NCBI GenBank assembly: GCA_031549485.1
Contig: JAVBPR010000004.1
Coordinates: 1-64,000, forward strand
Direction of reading: 5' to 3'
Origin: JAVBPR01 sp031549485
GTDB taxonomy: Bacteria; Bacillota; Clostridia; Oscillospirales; Feifaniaceae
Length of the DNA stretch: 64,000 nucleotides
The translations under genes were made by a program, and so were the position numbers. Shown here piece after piece: positions 42,053-50,800 of the stretch; within the stretch, counting starts at the first letter, position 1, and every line of letters begins with the position of its first letter. The notes beneath the pieces were generated by a model. That model was not told the origin of the DNA, searched no databases, and saw only the letters and a list, made by a program, of their open reading frames with translations.

Positions 42053-42125
42053 TTAGTGTGCCAGCCGCGCGAAGTGCGGCGTAGAGCGCAGACTGCCCAT
42101 AATAATGCTCGCGACGACACGGCGT
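42053..42125 (+). repeat. 73-bp direct repeat, copy 2
   Basis: Seventy of 73 bases match copy 1, 146 bases away. The spacer includes CAAGCGAAGCGGGAGGAG, and related GCGTAAGCGAGGCAGCGGG follows copy 2. Confidence 0.92.
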
Positions 42126-42191
42126 GGCCGGCGTAAGCGAGGCAGCGGGCAGAAAAGCACAAAGGCGGCGAAGCAAATTTTATCATAATGA

Positions 42192-42230
42192 AATAACCGG
42201 GCGCCCTTTTGTTTGGGCGCCCGGTTATTT
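42192..42230. terminator. Terminator overlapping the tetR stop
   Basis: AATAACCGGGCGCCC pairs with GGGCGCCCGGTTATT and is followed by TTTCC; the stop codon of the TetR gene lies in its right arm. Confidence 0.88.
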
Positions 42231-42836
42231 TTCCATAATTTTGGCAAATTGCGAGGAGATAAATCTAATACCTTCTTCATATTCGTTTTTTCCGTCTTCA
42301 AAAAGTTTAAGCTGTCTAAGGTTTTCTTCGAAAACGGCAACCGCAAAAGAATGAAATACAAAAGCAGTCCACTTAAAATCAATTTCTTTAATTATTCCTA
42401 AAGAATGCAGCCCTTTCAAAATATTTATTCCGTAATCCATAGCATCGCGGACCATCACCTTTTCAAAAAGTTCCTCCGCGCTCGGGTTTTCGTATTGGAG
42501 CGATAAAATAACACGGGATATCGTCATCATTCTGTCGCGTTCGTCGGCGCTTCCAAAGGTATAAAATAACATGCTCAGCACATCTGAAAGCGGCTTTTCC
42601 TTAGCTACTTTAAAAATTTTATCCGGGGTATTTCTGTATTTGGAAAAATTAGTTTCAAATTCTGTAAAAATCGCTTTTAAAAGGCTTTCTTTTGAATCAA
42701 AAAAATAATAAATGCTTGCCGACTGTATGCCTACTTTTTTCGCAATAGCTCTCATAGTTGTTTTTTCGTATCCGTTTTGAGCAAAAAGGTCTAATGCAGC
42801 CGTCAGTATTTGGGATTTAGTATCTGTTTCAATCAC
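42225..42836 (-). CDS. TetR/AcrR-family regulator
   Basis: The 203-residue protein has the N-terminal HTH (ILTAALDLFAQNGYEKTTMRAIAKKVGIQSASIYYFF) and an all-helical ligand domain. No divergent target gene is beside it (the kinase and Rrf2 genes flank), so it may act on itself or at a distance. GGAGGG lies 9 bases before the ATG. Confidence 0.92.
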   Translation of the reverse strand: MIETDTKSQILTAALDLFAQNGYEKTTMRAIAKKVGIQSASIYYFFDSKESLLKAIFTEFETNFSKYRNTPDKIFKVAKEKPLSDVLSMLFYTFGSADERDRMMTISRVILSLQYENPSAEELFEKVMVRDAMDYGINILKGLHSLGIIKEIDFKWTAFVFHSFAVAVFEENLRQLKLFEDGKNEYEEGIRFISSQFAKIMEK

Positions 42837-42944
42837 TTTTTACCCTCCTAAATTGAGATGAGTCATTTTAGATAAATTTTATGAAAACTCAAATCGGCTT
42901 ATGAATATTTAAGGGCGTAAACTTTTGTAATTTATTGCGAAAAA

Positions 42945-42970
42945 ATAGACCGCTTTAAAGGCGGTCTATA
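42945..42970 (-). terminator. Terminator downstream of rrf2 gene
   Basis: ATAGACCGC pairs with GCGGTCTAT; TTTTTCG follows on the minus strand. Confidence 0.65.
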
Positions 42971-43061
42971 GCAATCATGAGTCATGAAACAATATATAAT
43001 TTGGCAACTTTTTGCAATTTAGCTCTAAAAGGGTTGTAAACTAACATTTTGTCTGAGCTTA

Positions 43062-43460
43062 TTAATTTATCATATCTTCAAAATTCACTTCGTTAAGGGA
43101 GCTTTCAACCTTTTTGCTAAGATCAAACCAAATCTTTTTAAATTTGCAACCATAAAGTCCGTCGTGAGAGCAATCCGCGTCTGATTCAAGGCATTTATTT
43201 AGCAAAATCGGACCGTCGATGGTAGAAACCACCTGCAAAACCGTTATTTCTTTGGCGGGTTTTGCAAGGGCATATCCGCCGTCAGCGCCTTTATATGAGC
43301 GGAGAATGCCGGACATAACAAGTTTGCGCAGGATTTTCAGGCAAAAACGGATAGAAACACCGATTTGTTCCGAAATATCTTTTGCACCGATTTTTTCCTT
43401 TTGCGATGCGATACAGTAAACAATTCGCACGGCGTAATCCGCTTCGGATGTAATGCGCAT
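43062..43460 (-). CDS. Rrf2-family regulator (IscR-like)
   Basis: The 132-residue form starts at the ATG 7 bases after AAGGAG (a second ATG two codons earlier is too close). It has the winged HTH with ITSEADYAVRIVYCIA, GVSIRFCLKILRKL and ADGGYAL, and three cysteines (KCLESDADC...YGC) in the place of the 2Fe-2S or cluster-binding loop. This suggests an iron-sulphur or redox/NO sensor. No isc or suf genes are in the window. Confidence 0.92.
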   Translation of the reverse strand: MRITSEADYAVRIVYCIASQKEKIGAKDISEQIGVSIRFCLKILRKLVMSGILRSYKGADGGYALAKPAKEITVLQVVSTIDGPILLNKCLESDADCSHDGLYGCKFKKIWFDLSKKVESSLNEVNFEDMIN

Positions 43461-43576
43461 TTTCATTCTCCTTAATAAATTCTATTTTGATTATAATTCA
43501 GCAAAAAAAAGCTGTCAAATTTTCTTTAAAACCGCTTGACACCGAAACGGGGCATTGGTATAATATCAAATGTTAT

Positions 43577-43660
43577 GCGAGTGTGCTGGACTTGGCAGAC
43601 AGGCACGTTTGAGGGGCGTGTGTCTTTGGCGTATGGGTTCAAGTCCCATCACTCGCACCA
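43577..43660 (+). tRNA. tRNA-Leu (anticodon GAG)
   Basis: Acceptor GCGAGTG/CACTCGC, anticodon stem CACGT/GCGTG with loop TTGAGGG giving GAG, variable arm and T loop TTCAAGT; CCA encoded. The 3' 19 bases and following terminator recur at 43833. Confidence 0.93.
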
Positions 43661-43701
43661 AAAGAGCATCCACAAGGTGGATGCTCTTTTTTGCATAAAA
43701 A
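43642..43701 (+). repeat. tRNA-Leu 3' end plus terminator, original copy
   Basis: AGTCCCATCACTCGCACCA and the terminator down to GCATAAAAA. The duplicate is at 43833-43895, offset by 191 bases at the left end. Confidence 0.9.
43663..43691 (+). terminator. Terminator of tRNA-Leu
   Basis: AGAGCATCCAC pairs with GTGGATGCTCT and is followed by TTTTTT. Confidence 0.9.
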
Positions 43702-43832
43702 TGGGGCTTGAACGATAGTCTTTCGCCGCGGCAAAAGCTGCCGGGGGCAGGTTTTGCAGGCGAAAGGGCCGAGACGGTACCGAAATGCGCAGCGTTTGGG
43801 TGGCGAGGCCGACAAGCAAGCGGCGCTTGCGG

Positions 43833-43895
43833 AGTCCCATCACTCGCACCAAAAAGAGCATCCACAAGGTGGATGCTCTTTTTTTGCATAAAAAA
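43833..43895 (+). repeat. Duplicated tRNA-Leu 3' end and terminator
   Basis: It repeats 43642-43701 with extra A and T bases only. The tRNA body is missing, so it looks like an attachment-site scar. It lies just before the toxin array. Confidence 0.9.
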
Positions 43896-43965
43896 ACATA
43901 TTTTCAATAATTTTTCGCCGCGATTTTGCGTAAAGAAACATTGTGTTACTGTGCGATAAATAACC

Positions 43966-43994
43966 TTGTGTTCCTGCTGGAAAAATGTTACAAT
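43966..43994 (+). promoter_or_regulatory. Promoter of the first mini-Rhs gene
   Basis: TTGTGT, 17 bases and TACAAT (with TG one base upstream of the -10) lie 51 bases before the ATG at 44046. Two TTGTGTTxCTG 11-mers (43941 and 43966) are 25 bases apart, spanning the -35. Confidence 0.65.
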
Positions 43995-44029
43995 GAGGAC
44001 AAATAAAATATAACATCTAATGTAACAAA

Positions 44030-44104
44030 ATATGGGGGTGTGAGGATGAAAAGGTTAACAGCGATAATTTTATTGTTTGCCATGGTAATTACATTTTCTC
44101 CGTT
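44030..44104 (+). repeat. Shared 5' block of the three Rhs genes
   Basis: The block around the ribosome binding site and signal-peptide codons is nearly identical at 44030-44104, 45589-45663 and 47866-47940. About 40 bases upstream of each ATG also resemble one another. Confidence 0.88.
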
Positions 44105-44975
44105 AGTAGCTGTCGCGGAGGGAATCGGCGGGAGCAGGGCAATAGGCGAAAATCCATTACCGAATTCACCAGGAATAGAGATAGGAACGACCGGAACAGG
44201 CGGGGCGAATATCACAACACCGTTTGGGTACCGCGGGGAATACAAGGATTCCGAGACGGGAAATATTTATCTCAGGGCAAGATATTATTCGCCGAATATA
44301 GGCAGATTTACCACATCCGATCCAGCTAAAGCAGACGGCTATAACTGGTATAGCTACTGCGGAAACGATCCTGTGAATTTCGTGGATCCGTGGGGATTGA
44401 AGCTCCAATTATCAAATAGTGCAACGTCTTATCAAAAAGAAGAATATAGAAGAGCAATTGAGTATTTAAAGAAATCTGAAGCTGGCAAAGCCCTTATCAA
44501 AAAACTTGAAGACGAAAAAGATGTAATATTTACTATTTCATTTCTCGCAGATTATACAAAATCCAGCTCGTATATTCCCGATACAAGAACAATTAATTGG
44601 ACGTATTTGGGTGGGCTCGTTATGGGCAACGGAACTTCTGTTACCAGCGCAGCACTGGGTTTAGCACATGAAATGGGGCACGGAGCGCAACATTTAGATG
44701 GTGGAATGGATGGTTTTTTTAAAAGACCTACGCCGAACAACTATCTTAAAATAGAAGAAGCTAATTTAGAAAAATACGAGCGAACTATTGCAAGACAACT
44801 TGGCGAGCCTACGCGTACGTCATATACAAATACAAATGGAAAGATAAAAATGAATAATTCTATTCATTATATAACTACAAATTCCAGCAGATATGGAAGG
44901 CGGAGAACATTTACTGTAAATCATAACGAATTCCCGATTATAATAGAAGGGGCTACATTTTCGGCAGCTCGATAG
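44046..44975 (+). CDS. Mini-Rhs secreted toxin, HExxH metallopeptidase C-terminal domain
   Basis: The 309-residue protein starts with a cleavable signal peptide (MKRLTAIILLFAMVITFSP) preceded by GGGGG. Residues about 45-115 are an Rhs core (FGYRGEYKDSETGN, NWYSYCGNDPVNFVDPWGL), the point where Rhs toxins are normally cleaved. The remainder is a 190-residue domain with His208-Glu-Met-Gly-His212 (AHEMGHGAQH), a downstream EEANLEKYERTIARQLG with a candidate third ligand, and PTRTSY. This resembles the M91/NleD-like zinc peptidase toxins. The shell-forming YD repeats of ordinary Rhs proteins are absent, so it is a compact, self-exported toxin. It is followed by a presumed immunity lipoprotein. 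Confidence 0.82.
   Translation: MKRLTAIILLFAMVITFSPLVAVAEGIGGSRAIGENPLPNSPGIEIGTTGTGGANITTPFGYRGEYKDSETGNIYLRARYYSPNIGRFTTSDPAKADGYNWYSYCGNDPVNFVDPWGLKLQLSNSATSYQKEEYRRAIEYLKKSEAGKALIKKLEDEKDVIFTISFLADYTKSSSYIPDTRTINWTYLGGLVMGNGTSVTSAALGLAHEMGHGAQHLDGGMDGFFKRPTPNNYLKIEEANLEKYERTIARQLGEPTRTSYTNTNGKIKMNNSIHYITTNSSRYGRRRTFTVNHNEFPIIIEGATFSAAR
44179..44395 (+). repeat. Shared Rhs-core block
   Basis: About 215 bases encoding GTGGANI...NWYSYCG..DPVN are highly similar at 44179-44395, 45750-45963 and 53776-53990. All three C-terminal domains diverge at the DP-x-G end of this block. Confidence 0.88.
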
Positions 44976-44996
44976 GGGAAATAAAAAGGTGGAAAT

Positions 44997-45545
44997 ATGA
45001 ATGCAAAAAAACATATTATCTTAGGAATTATAATCCTCGTGTTGCTTGCCGTAAGTATTTTAAGTGGGTGTATTATAATAAATTTAACTTTCAAAAAGCC
45101 GAATCTTGATTTTTCAAAGCTAATTAAAAATGAAAATATTGATAATTTAAGTTTAACTATTTATTACATGGATCCGTATGCGTTTACGGAATTTCCTTTA
45201 GATGTTGATGATTTAATTAAACTATGCAAAGAAGAAGGAATTGGACAAAGAATTATAATCAGAGGAAGTGACCTTGAAGATAATATCGGTTTATTTATGC
45301 AAATAGATAATCATGAGTTAACATCAGTTAAGAAAAGATCGTTTTTAAATGCTCGATTATATTATATTTTTGAAAGCAGGGAAAATGGCAAGTTGTTTGA
45401 TGTTGCGATGTGGGGCGGCAATGACGATGATAATAGCATATTTATTAATGGCGTTGAAGTAAAAGAGAATACTGTTTTTTACGATATTATAATGCCCTTT
45501 CTACCCGAAGATATAGCGAAAAAAATTGAGGCAATTTATAGTTGA
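44997..45545 (+). CDS. Lipoprotein, presumed immunity to mini-Rhs 1
   Basis: The 182-residue protein follows the toxin gene after 21 bases, with AAAGGTGG before the ATG. It has a lipobox SILSGC at about residue 25 and a mature domain with no family I recognise (DVDDLIKLCKEEGIGQRI). A lipoprotein at the outer face could bind and block the metallopeptidase before it harms the producer. AT-rich like the toxin domain. The immunity role rests on position alone. Confidence 0.65.
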   Translation: MNAKKHIILGIIILVLLAVSILSGCIIINLTFKKPNLDFSKLIKNENIDNLSLTIYYMDPYAFTEFPLDVDDLIKLCKEEGIGQRIIIRGSDLEDNIGLFMQIDNHELTSVKKRSFLNARLYYIFESRENGKLFDVAMWGGNDDDNSIFINGVEVKENTVFYDIIMPFLPEDIAKKIEAIYS

Positions 45546-45605
45546 GAAAAGAAAAAATTCAAACAAAATATAATATCTATTTTTATTAAAATATGGGGTG
45601 TGAGG

Positions 45606-46634
45606 ATGAAAAGATTAACAGCGATAATTTTATTATTTGCCATGGTAATTACATTTTCTCCTATACAAGCGTTGGCGGAGGAAGGCGGAATTGGCGGCGC
45701 CGCAGCAGCAGGCGAAAATCCATTACCGAATTCGCCAGGAATAGGGATAGGAACGACCGGAACAGGCGGGGCGAATATATCGACGCCGTTTGGGTATCGC
45801 GGGGAATACAAGGATTCCGAGACGGGGAATGTATATCTCAGGGCAAGATACTATTCGCCGGGCATAGGCAGATTTATCACATCCGACCCAGCCAAGGCAG
45901 ACGGCTATAACTGGTATAGCTACTGCGGCAACGATCCGGTGAATTTCGTGGATCCGAGCGGGTTAGAATTTATTGTTGTTTCGGGTGGCGCATACAAAGC
46001 TAACAGGGATGGAGCATATAACCATGAGTTTATAGAAACCGGCATTAGAAAGATAAGAGATTTAAGAGCTGAATTTCCTGGTGAAAATATTACATGGCTA
46101 ATTGCAGAGACCGGTTGGACGGAAGGCGATGCTCAAAAGTTTATTAATGCAGTAAGCGGATTAAATATTAATGTCAAGATGATAAAGAATAAGATTGCGC
46201 TTTTTAATTATATCAACTATAAAGACGGAACAAATCGCAATGATGATAAAATAACAAAATTTGTCGTTTTTTCACATGGGTTTGGTGATGGCACTGTATC
46301 GTTAGGTTATAATTATAGTTCTTATGATACTGGTTTCGATATTTTAAAAGGTGACATTGATATCCATCTTCAAAGTAGTGCCTTTAACAACCCTAATTCA
46401 TGTTTTTATTCTTGTAATACTGGCACCGGAGAAAATAGTTTTGCTCAACTTTGGGTAAATAAAGTTGGTGGTAAAACATGGGCGTTTGTAGGAAAAAGTA
46501 ATTATGAAAAAATAAATGCTGGTGCAAGTGCAATTAATAAAGCTTCACGAAAAATCAACGTATTTTCATTTTATGGCAGTGTGAATTATCCAACCGCAGG
46601 TTCAAATGCATACATGACAACTTTTATGCCGTAA
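45606..46634 (+). CDS. Mini-Rhs secreted toxin, possible caspase-like C-terminal domain
   Basis: The 342-residue protein has the same signal peptide and Rhs core as the first mini-Rhs gene, then a 225-residue domain (from GLEFIVVSGG). It carries FSHG (His224) and CFYSCNTGTG (Cys270) about 45 residues apart, the His-Gly...Cys layout of clan CD (caspase-like) peptidases such as those in DUF4347/CHAT-type proteins. I find no better family. If true, it is a protease toxin unlike the first. The ATG is chosen as in the first copy. The stop TAA at 46632-46634 shares its last base with an ATG in the next gene's frame. Confidence 0.8.
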   Translation: MKRLTAIILLFAMVITFSPIQALAEEGGIGGAAAAGENPLPNSPGIGIGTTGTGGANISTPFGYRGEYKDSETGNVYLRARYYSPGIGRFITSDPAKADGYNWYSYCGNDPVNFVDPSGLEFIVVSGGAYKANRDGAYNHEFIETGIRKIRDLRAEFPGENITWLIAETGWTEGDAQKFINAVSGLNINVKMIKNKIALFNYINYKDGTNRNDDKITKFVVFSHGFGDGTVSLGYNYSSYDTGFDILKGDIDIHLQSSAFNNPNSCFYSCNTGTGENSFAQLWVNKVGGKTWAFVGKSNYEKINAGASAINKASRKINVFSFYGSVNYPTAGSNAYMTTFMP

Positions 46635-46645
46635 TGAGGCACCAA

Positions 46646-47089
46646 ATGATAAAAAAAATTATGTTATCAGGTATTTGTATCTTATTAATAGCAATAATTG
46701 TTGTTTCTATAATTGGCTTTTCGCCAGTAAAAAAAGCTGTTAATAAAGAAGCTATTAATTATAATAAGACCTTTATTATTGTAAAAGCTCAAAGATCTAC
46801 AATTTCCGAATGGACTGTTCTGGAAGATAATGAAGGGATTATAGCAAATGAAGCAGATGTAAAGCTAACCGGAAATATTCCAAGCGGGTATAATTATGAA
46901 TTTGAAATAGGGCAAAATCAATTTCTTTGTTATGGAAGATATATGGGAATGGAAAGTCAATATCCCGTGTCTTTAGAAGAAATCATGATTTTTGAAGTTG
47001 ATTCTTGGGAGATCTTATTCCCTATTAAAAGAGAATCTTTAATTCCATTTCTGCCTAAAAACTACCTATGTAAATTCGATGTCTGGTAA
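46646..47089 (+). CDS. Membrane-anchored protein, presumed immunity to mini-Rhs 2
   Basis: The ATG at 46646 has GAGG six bases upstream; an earlier ATG at 46634 overlaps the toxin stop. The 147-residue protein has one N-terminal membrane helix (IMLSGICILLIAIIVVSIIGF) and an extracytoplasmic beta-rich domain. No family recognised. Placement directly after the toxin gene and AT-rich base use support an immunity role. Confidence 0.65.
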   Translation: MIKKIMLSGICILLIAIIVVSIIGFSPVKKAVNKEAINYNKTFIIVKAQRSTISEWTVLEDNEGIIANEADVKLTGNIPSGYNYEFEIGQNQFLCYGRYMGMESQYPVSLEEIMIFEVDSWEILFPIKRESLIPFLPKNYLCKFDVW

Positions 47090-47113
47090 GGAAACATAGG
47101 GGGGTGGTTTGGA

Positions 47114-47260
47114 ATGGCTATTGTCCTTCTTTGTCTTTCTCCTAAAAATGCATGGTCTCCGGCAAAAAGAACTTATGTATACGCTAATAGATGGGTGACA
47201 ACTGAAAATGCGTTGCGCAGAGAGCACGGCTTACCGCAAAGAGTAGCATATAGTAAGTAA
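47114..47260 (+). CDS. Orphan toxin tip, 48 codons
   Basis: A GGGGGGTGG run precedes an ATG that opens a 48-residue frame. The end ENALRREHGLPQRVAYSK closely parallels ERTIARQLGEPTRTSY of the first mini-Rhs toxin, the C-terminal pattern of M91-like toxins. An in-frame stop at 47087 shows no longer toxin is attached. It is probably a cassette remnant left by recombination; its immunity gene follows after 20 bases. Confidence 0.55.
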   Translation: MAIVLLCLSPKNAWSPAKRTYVYANRWVTTENALRREHGLPQRVAYSK

Positions 47261-47280
47261 GCATGTGAAAGGGCAAATGA

Positions 47281-47811
47281 ATGAAAAAAATTATTTATTT
47301 CGTTAGTTTTATCTTACTTTGCATAATAATCTTCTATATCGCTTATATAATATATCAACCATTAGAAAAATTCGATATTTTTTTATTGCAATCGTGGGGT
47401 TTCCCAACTTATTTTTTCAAAGTAACATCGCCAAATGAAATAGAGATTTTTGAAGGAGAGAGCGATTTGAGAATTGGAAAAAATGAGGGAAAATATTATA
47501 TAGTCGGTGTTGAGAAAATGCGTCTAAATAAAATTATTAAGTTATCATTAAAGCAACGCAAAGAAATTAAAGGGCTAATGAGAAAAGTTGCAAAAAATGA
47601 GCCAATACCCCAAGAAAGAATGGCATATCATCTTGATGCGACAGAAATACATGCAATTATTAAAGGGGAAAGGTATTGGAGTATTTCAGCGGGATCCAAA
47701 TTAGATGAAAAAAATGAAGATTATTATTTGATTCAATTCGATGTAGATATGGATTTGGTGAATTTATTTTGGTCGCTTGCCGACATTTCGCCGATTCCAA
47801 TAACTAGATAG
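47281..47811 (+). CDS. Membrane-anchored protein, presumed immunity of the eroded cassette
   Basis: The 176-residue protein has an N-terminal membrane helix (FVSFILLCIIIFYIAYIIY) and an extracytoplasmic domain (DATEIHAIIKGERYWSISAGSK). No family recognised. It follows the orphan tip and precedes the full-length rhs gene; AT-rich. It may still protect against a toxin the strain no longer makes or that kin strains make. Confidence 0.6.
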   Translation: MKKIIYFVSFILLCIIIFYIAYIIYQPLEKFDIFLLQSWGFPTYFFKVTSPNEIEIFEGESDLRIGKNEGKYYIVGVEKMRLNKIIKLSLKQRKEIKGLMRKVAKNEPIPQERMAYHLDATEIHAIIKGERYWSISAGSKLDEKNEDYYLIQFDVDMDLVNLFWSLADISPIPITR

Positions 47812-47881
47812 TAAGAAAAAATTATGGCAAGAATACAAATAAAATTCAACATTTAATTTTATAAAAATATGGGGTGTGAGG

Positions 47882-50800
47882 ATGAAAAGGTTAACAGCGA
47901 TAATTTTATTGTTTGCCATGGTAATTACATTTTCTCCTATGCAAGCGCTGGCGGAGGAAGGCGGAATTGGCGGCGCCGTAGCAGCAGGCGAGCCGCTCGA
48001 CACTACAGAAAACGGCGGCTCCGCCGAAGATGAAAAATCGCCCCCTGATGATAATAGCGATGAATCCGGTTCGGGCGATGATGAAAAGCTCGATTCGGAT
48101 GATGAAACAGGCGTCGGCGATGATAATAAAACCGAAGGCGACAGCGAAGAGATAAACCCGGAGGATGATGCCGAAACGCCGGAAGACGACGAAGATGCCG
48201 AAAAAGACCAAAACAAGATCGAAAAAGGCAAGTGGCCATTTCCCGCCGAAACCGAAGAGGGGATAAAAATACTTACCCCGGAGGAAGCGGAAGCAATCGA
48301 GGAAAATGAGCCCGCCGAAATCCCGGAGCTCCCGAATCTTGCGGAAGAGGAATACGCCGCGCTGCTCGAATCCGAGCGCCTGGCGCAGGAGGAGATAGCC
48401 GCGGGCCTGCCCGGTGAAACTGACGCATTTTTATACAAAGAGCGCGTGGGTAAGGCGGTTACCGAATACAATGCGGGCGTGGGATTTGTTGTTATCGGAG
48501 ATTTCGAGCTCGATACAAAAACCAGCCTAAAGCCGATTTCGCCGATTTATCCCGGCAAAGAAAAAGAGATAAAAACTACAATCTCGGACGATGAATTCCT
48601 AACCCTGCTGAATCTTTCGGACAAGCAGGGGAAGGAACTGAGCGCGGGCGAGCGGAGTCTCATCCGCAAAGTTTTTGATATGCCGGATGTTTTCACCGGT
48701 GAAGAAATTTCGGTTCAAACCGCGGTAAACGAAGCGGTCGATCTTTCGGCGCGCGGATTTTCGGATGCGGAGATAGCGACATCGGTCAAAAATGGAACGG
48801 CTGACGACAAGATAGCGGCGTTTGATGAAAATGCCGAGCTTGAAGCGGAGGAGACCGCTGATGCCGACCTTGCGGAGCTGCGCGAAACCCTTGAAAACAG
48901 CGGCGCGACCGAGGCCGAAATAGAGGAGACGCTGGAGCTTGCGGAAGCCGCGGCGGCTGCTACAGGCACAAGCGTCGGCAGCCTCGGCTATGCCGGCGCG
49001 GCCGGGGTATCGTCGTATGTCGGCGCGCCTGTTTCCGGCTATAGCGGGACAAGCGAGTTTATCGATACTTTTGATGGAAAGCTTGTAATAACGCTACCGA
49101 CCGCTCACTTGCCGGGAACAGCTGGGCTTGACCTTGATTTATCCTTGCGGTATGACAGCAACAGGGCGGCTTTTTATGGGCAAACAGGCAAGATAACTTG
49201 TAAAGACCACCAGGACAAAGTTGCAACCGCTTCTCTTTCGTACAAGGCGACAACTCAAAACTATAACGGACGAATAATCGACAAGATGTTCTATCCACAT
49301 CAAGATAATTTGCGCTTTAGCAAGGAATTTAAAGCAGAAGCTGAAAATTTTGATATTATTCCGTACGTCAGCGGGCTTGGAACTAACACAATAACTGCAT
49401 ATGATTATTACACAATATATTCCAGCCAAGTTTGCCCGGTTTGCCATAGCTCTCTCACCGGAGTTAATAATGCACTACCAATTTCGGAATTTGATAAGGC
49501 GATGTCTGCCGGAACCGGTTGGTTTTTTAATTTCACATACGTTGCAAGATCGCCGTTAGGTGGAATTAAAACGCTGTATCTTGCAGACGGACGCCGGTTT
49601 GAGCTTGCGGAAGATACGTCGGGCAATATTTATTTTAAAGATTATTTACTTGATGATGTAAAAATAAGCTATGGGCAGTTTGTCCAATTTTCTAATCAAA
49701 TCGGCTATCTCGTCTCATATGTTGATGGAAAGAAAGAATTTTTAACTCCGGACGGAAATATAAGAAAAATAATCGATCGGTTTGATAATACAATTAGCTT
49801 TGATTATGTAAATATAAATAATAATCCGGGAATAAAAATAACCGATTCCTGCGGTAGAGAAATCAATATATATAATGAAACTACCGCAAATGGAATTGAT
49901 ATAAAAGTTGCCTTGCCGGATAATGGAATGCTGACTTATTCGCTTACCAAAAGGACTGACCTTGAAATACCCGCATATACATATATAGAGCAAGTTGCGG
50001 GTAGTGATATTGAATCATATATTGAATATGCTTCTTATGGATACCCAAGCCAAAAGGGCGAGTATATTTTATCATCATTTACCGATGCCGCTGGCGTCGT
50101 GATGAATTTTGAATATGACATTAAAGATTCAAAGTTTAATATAAACGGGAAAAGAGACGGGCTTTCAAGCGATTTTGCCTTAAACAAATATGCCGCCCTT
50201 AAAAAAATAACTTTTGCAAGCGGATTTACTTCGGAGTACCGCTACGGAACGCGCACGGTAGATTATCTTACACCCGGAACAATGCAACGCTTTCAGGTGG
50301 TCGAACGCAAAAACATCGAAAACGGCATAGCAAAAGAGCGTTATCAATACGGTTACGGAAATGATAACTACAACATGACTTATCGACATTATCCGGATAT
50401 GTCCGAAAATTCGGATTGCATTCGCAAAAACCTGTTTTATGAAGCCACATATGCAGAAATCTCAAACGGGCTTTTTATGCGCGAATTTGACCTTTACGGA
50501 AGCGCGAAGACTGAAGTTGCAACAGGTAAAAAAACCTCCTACATAATAAATCCGCAGGGATTTATTACCGACTTTAAAGTAGAGGCAAATAATAAGCTAA
50601 GCGAAACGGGAAGCTTTACCTATCCGAGAATTTCAAATGTTATGCTGCCGCTGCCGCTTACTAAAACAAGTGAGATTTACGACAGCAACGGTCAATATGC
50701 CCATGGCGGCGCGTACGAGAGAAACGAATACACTTTTACAGGGCAAATCTCTCGACATTGGGCGATGGGGGCCCCCGCGCCGCAGTACGACGAAGACGGC

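Noticed and set aside
43566..43959. Small frames over the duplicated tRNA-Leu ends
   Set aside because: They read through tRNA and terminator sequence on both strands.
47906..48471. Minus-strand serine-rich frames
   Set aside because: They are antisense to the acidic Asp/Glu-rich start of the Rhs protein; GAT/GAA codons read as serine-rich on the other strand.
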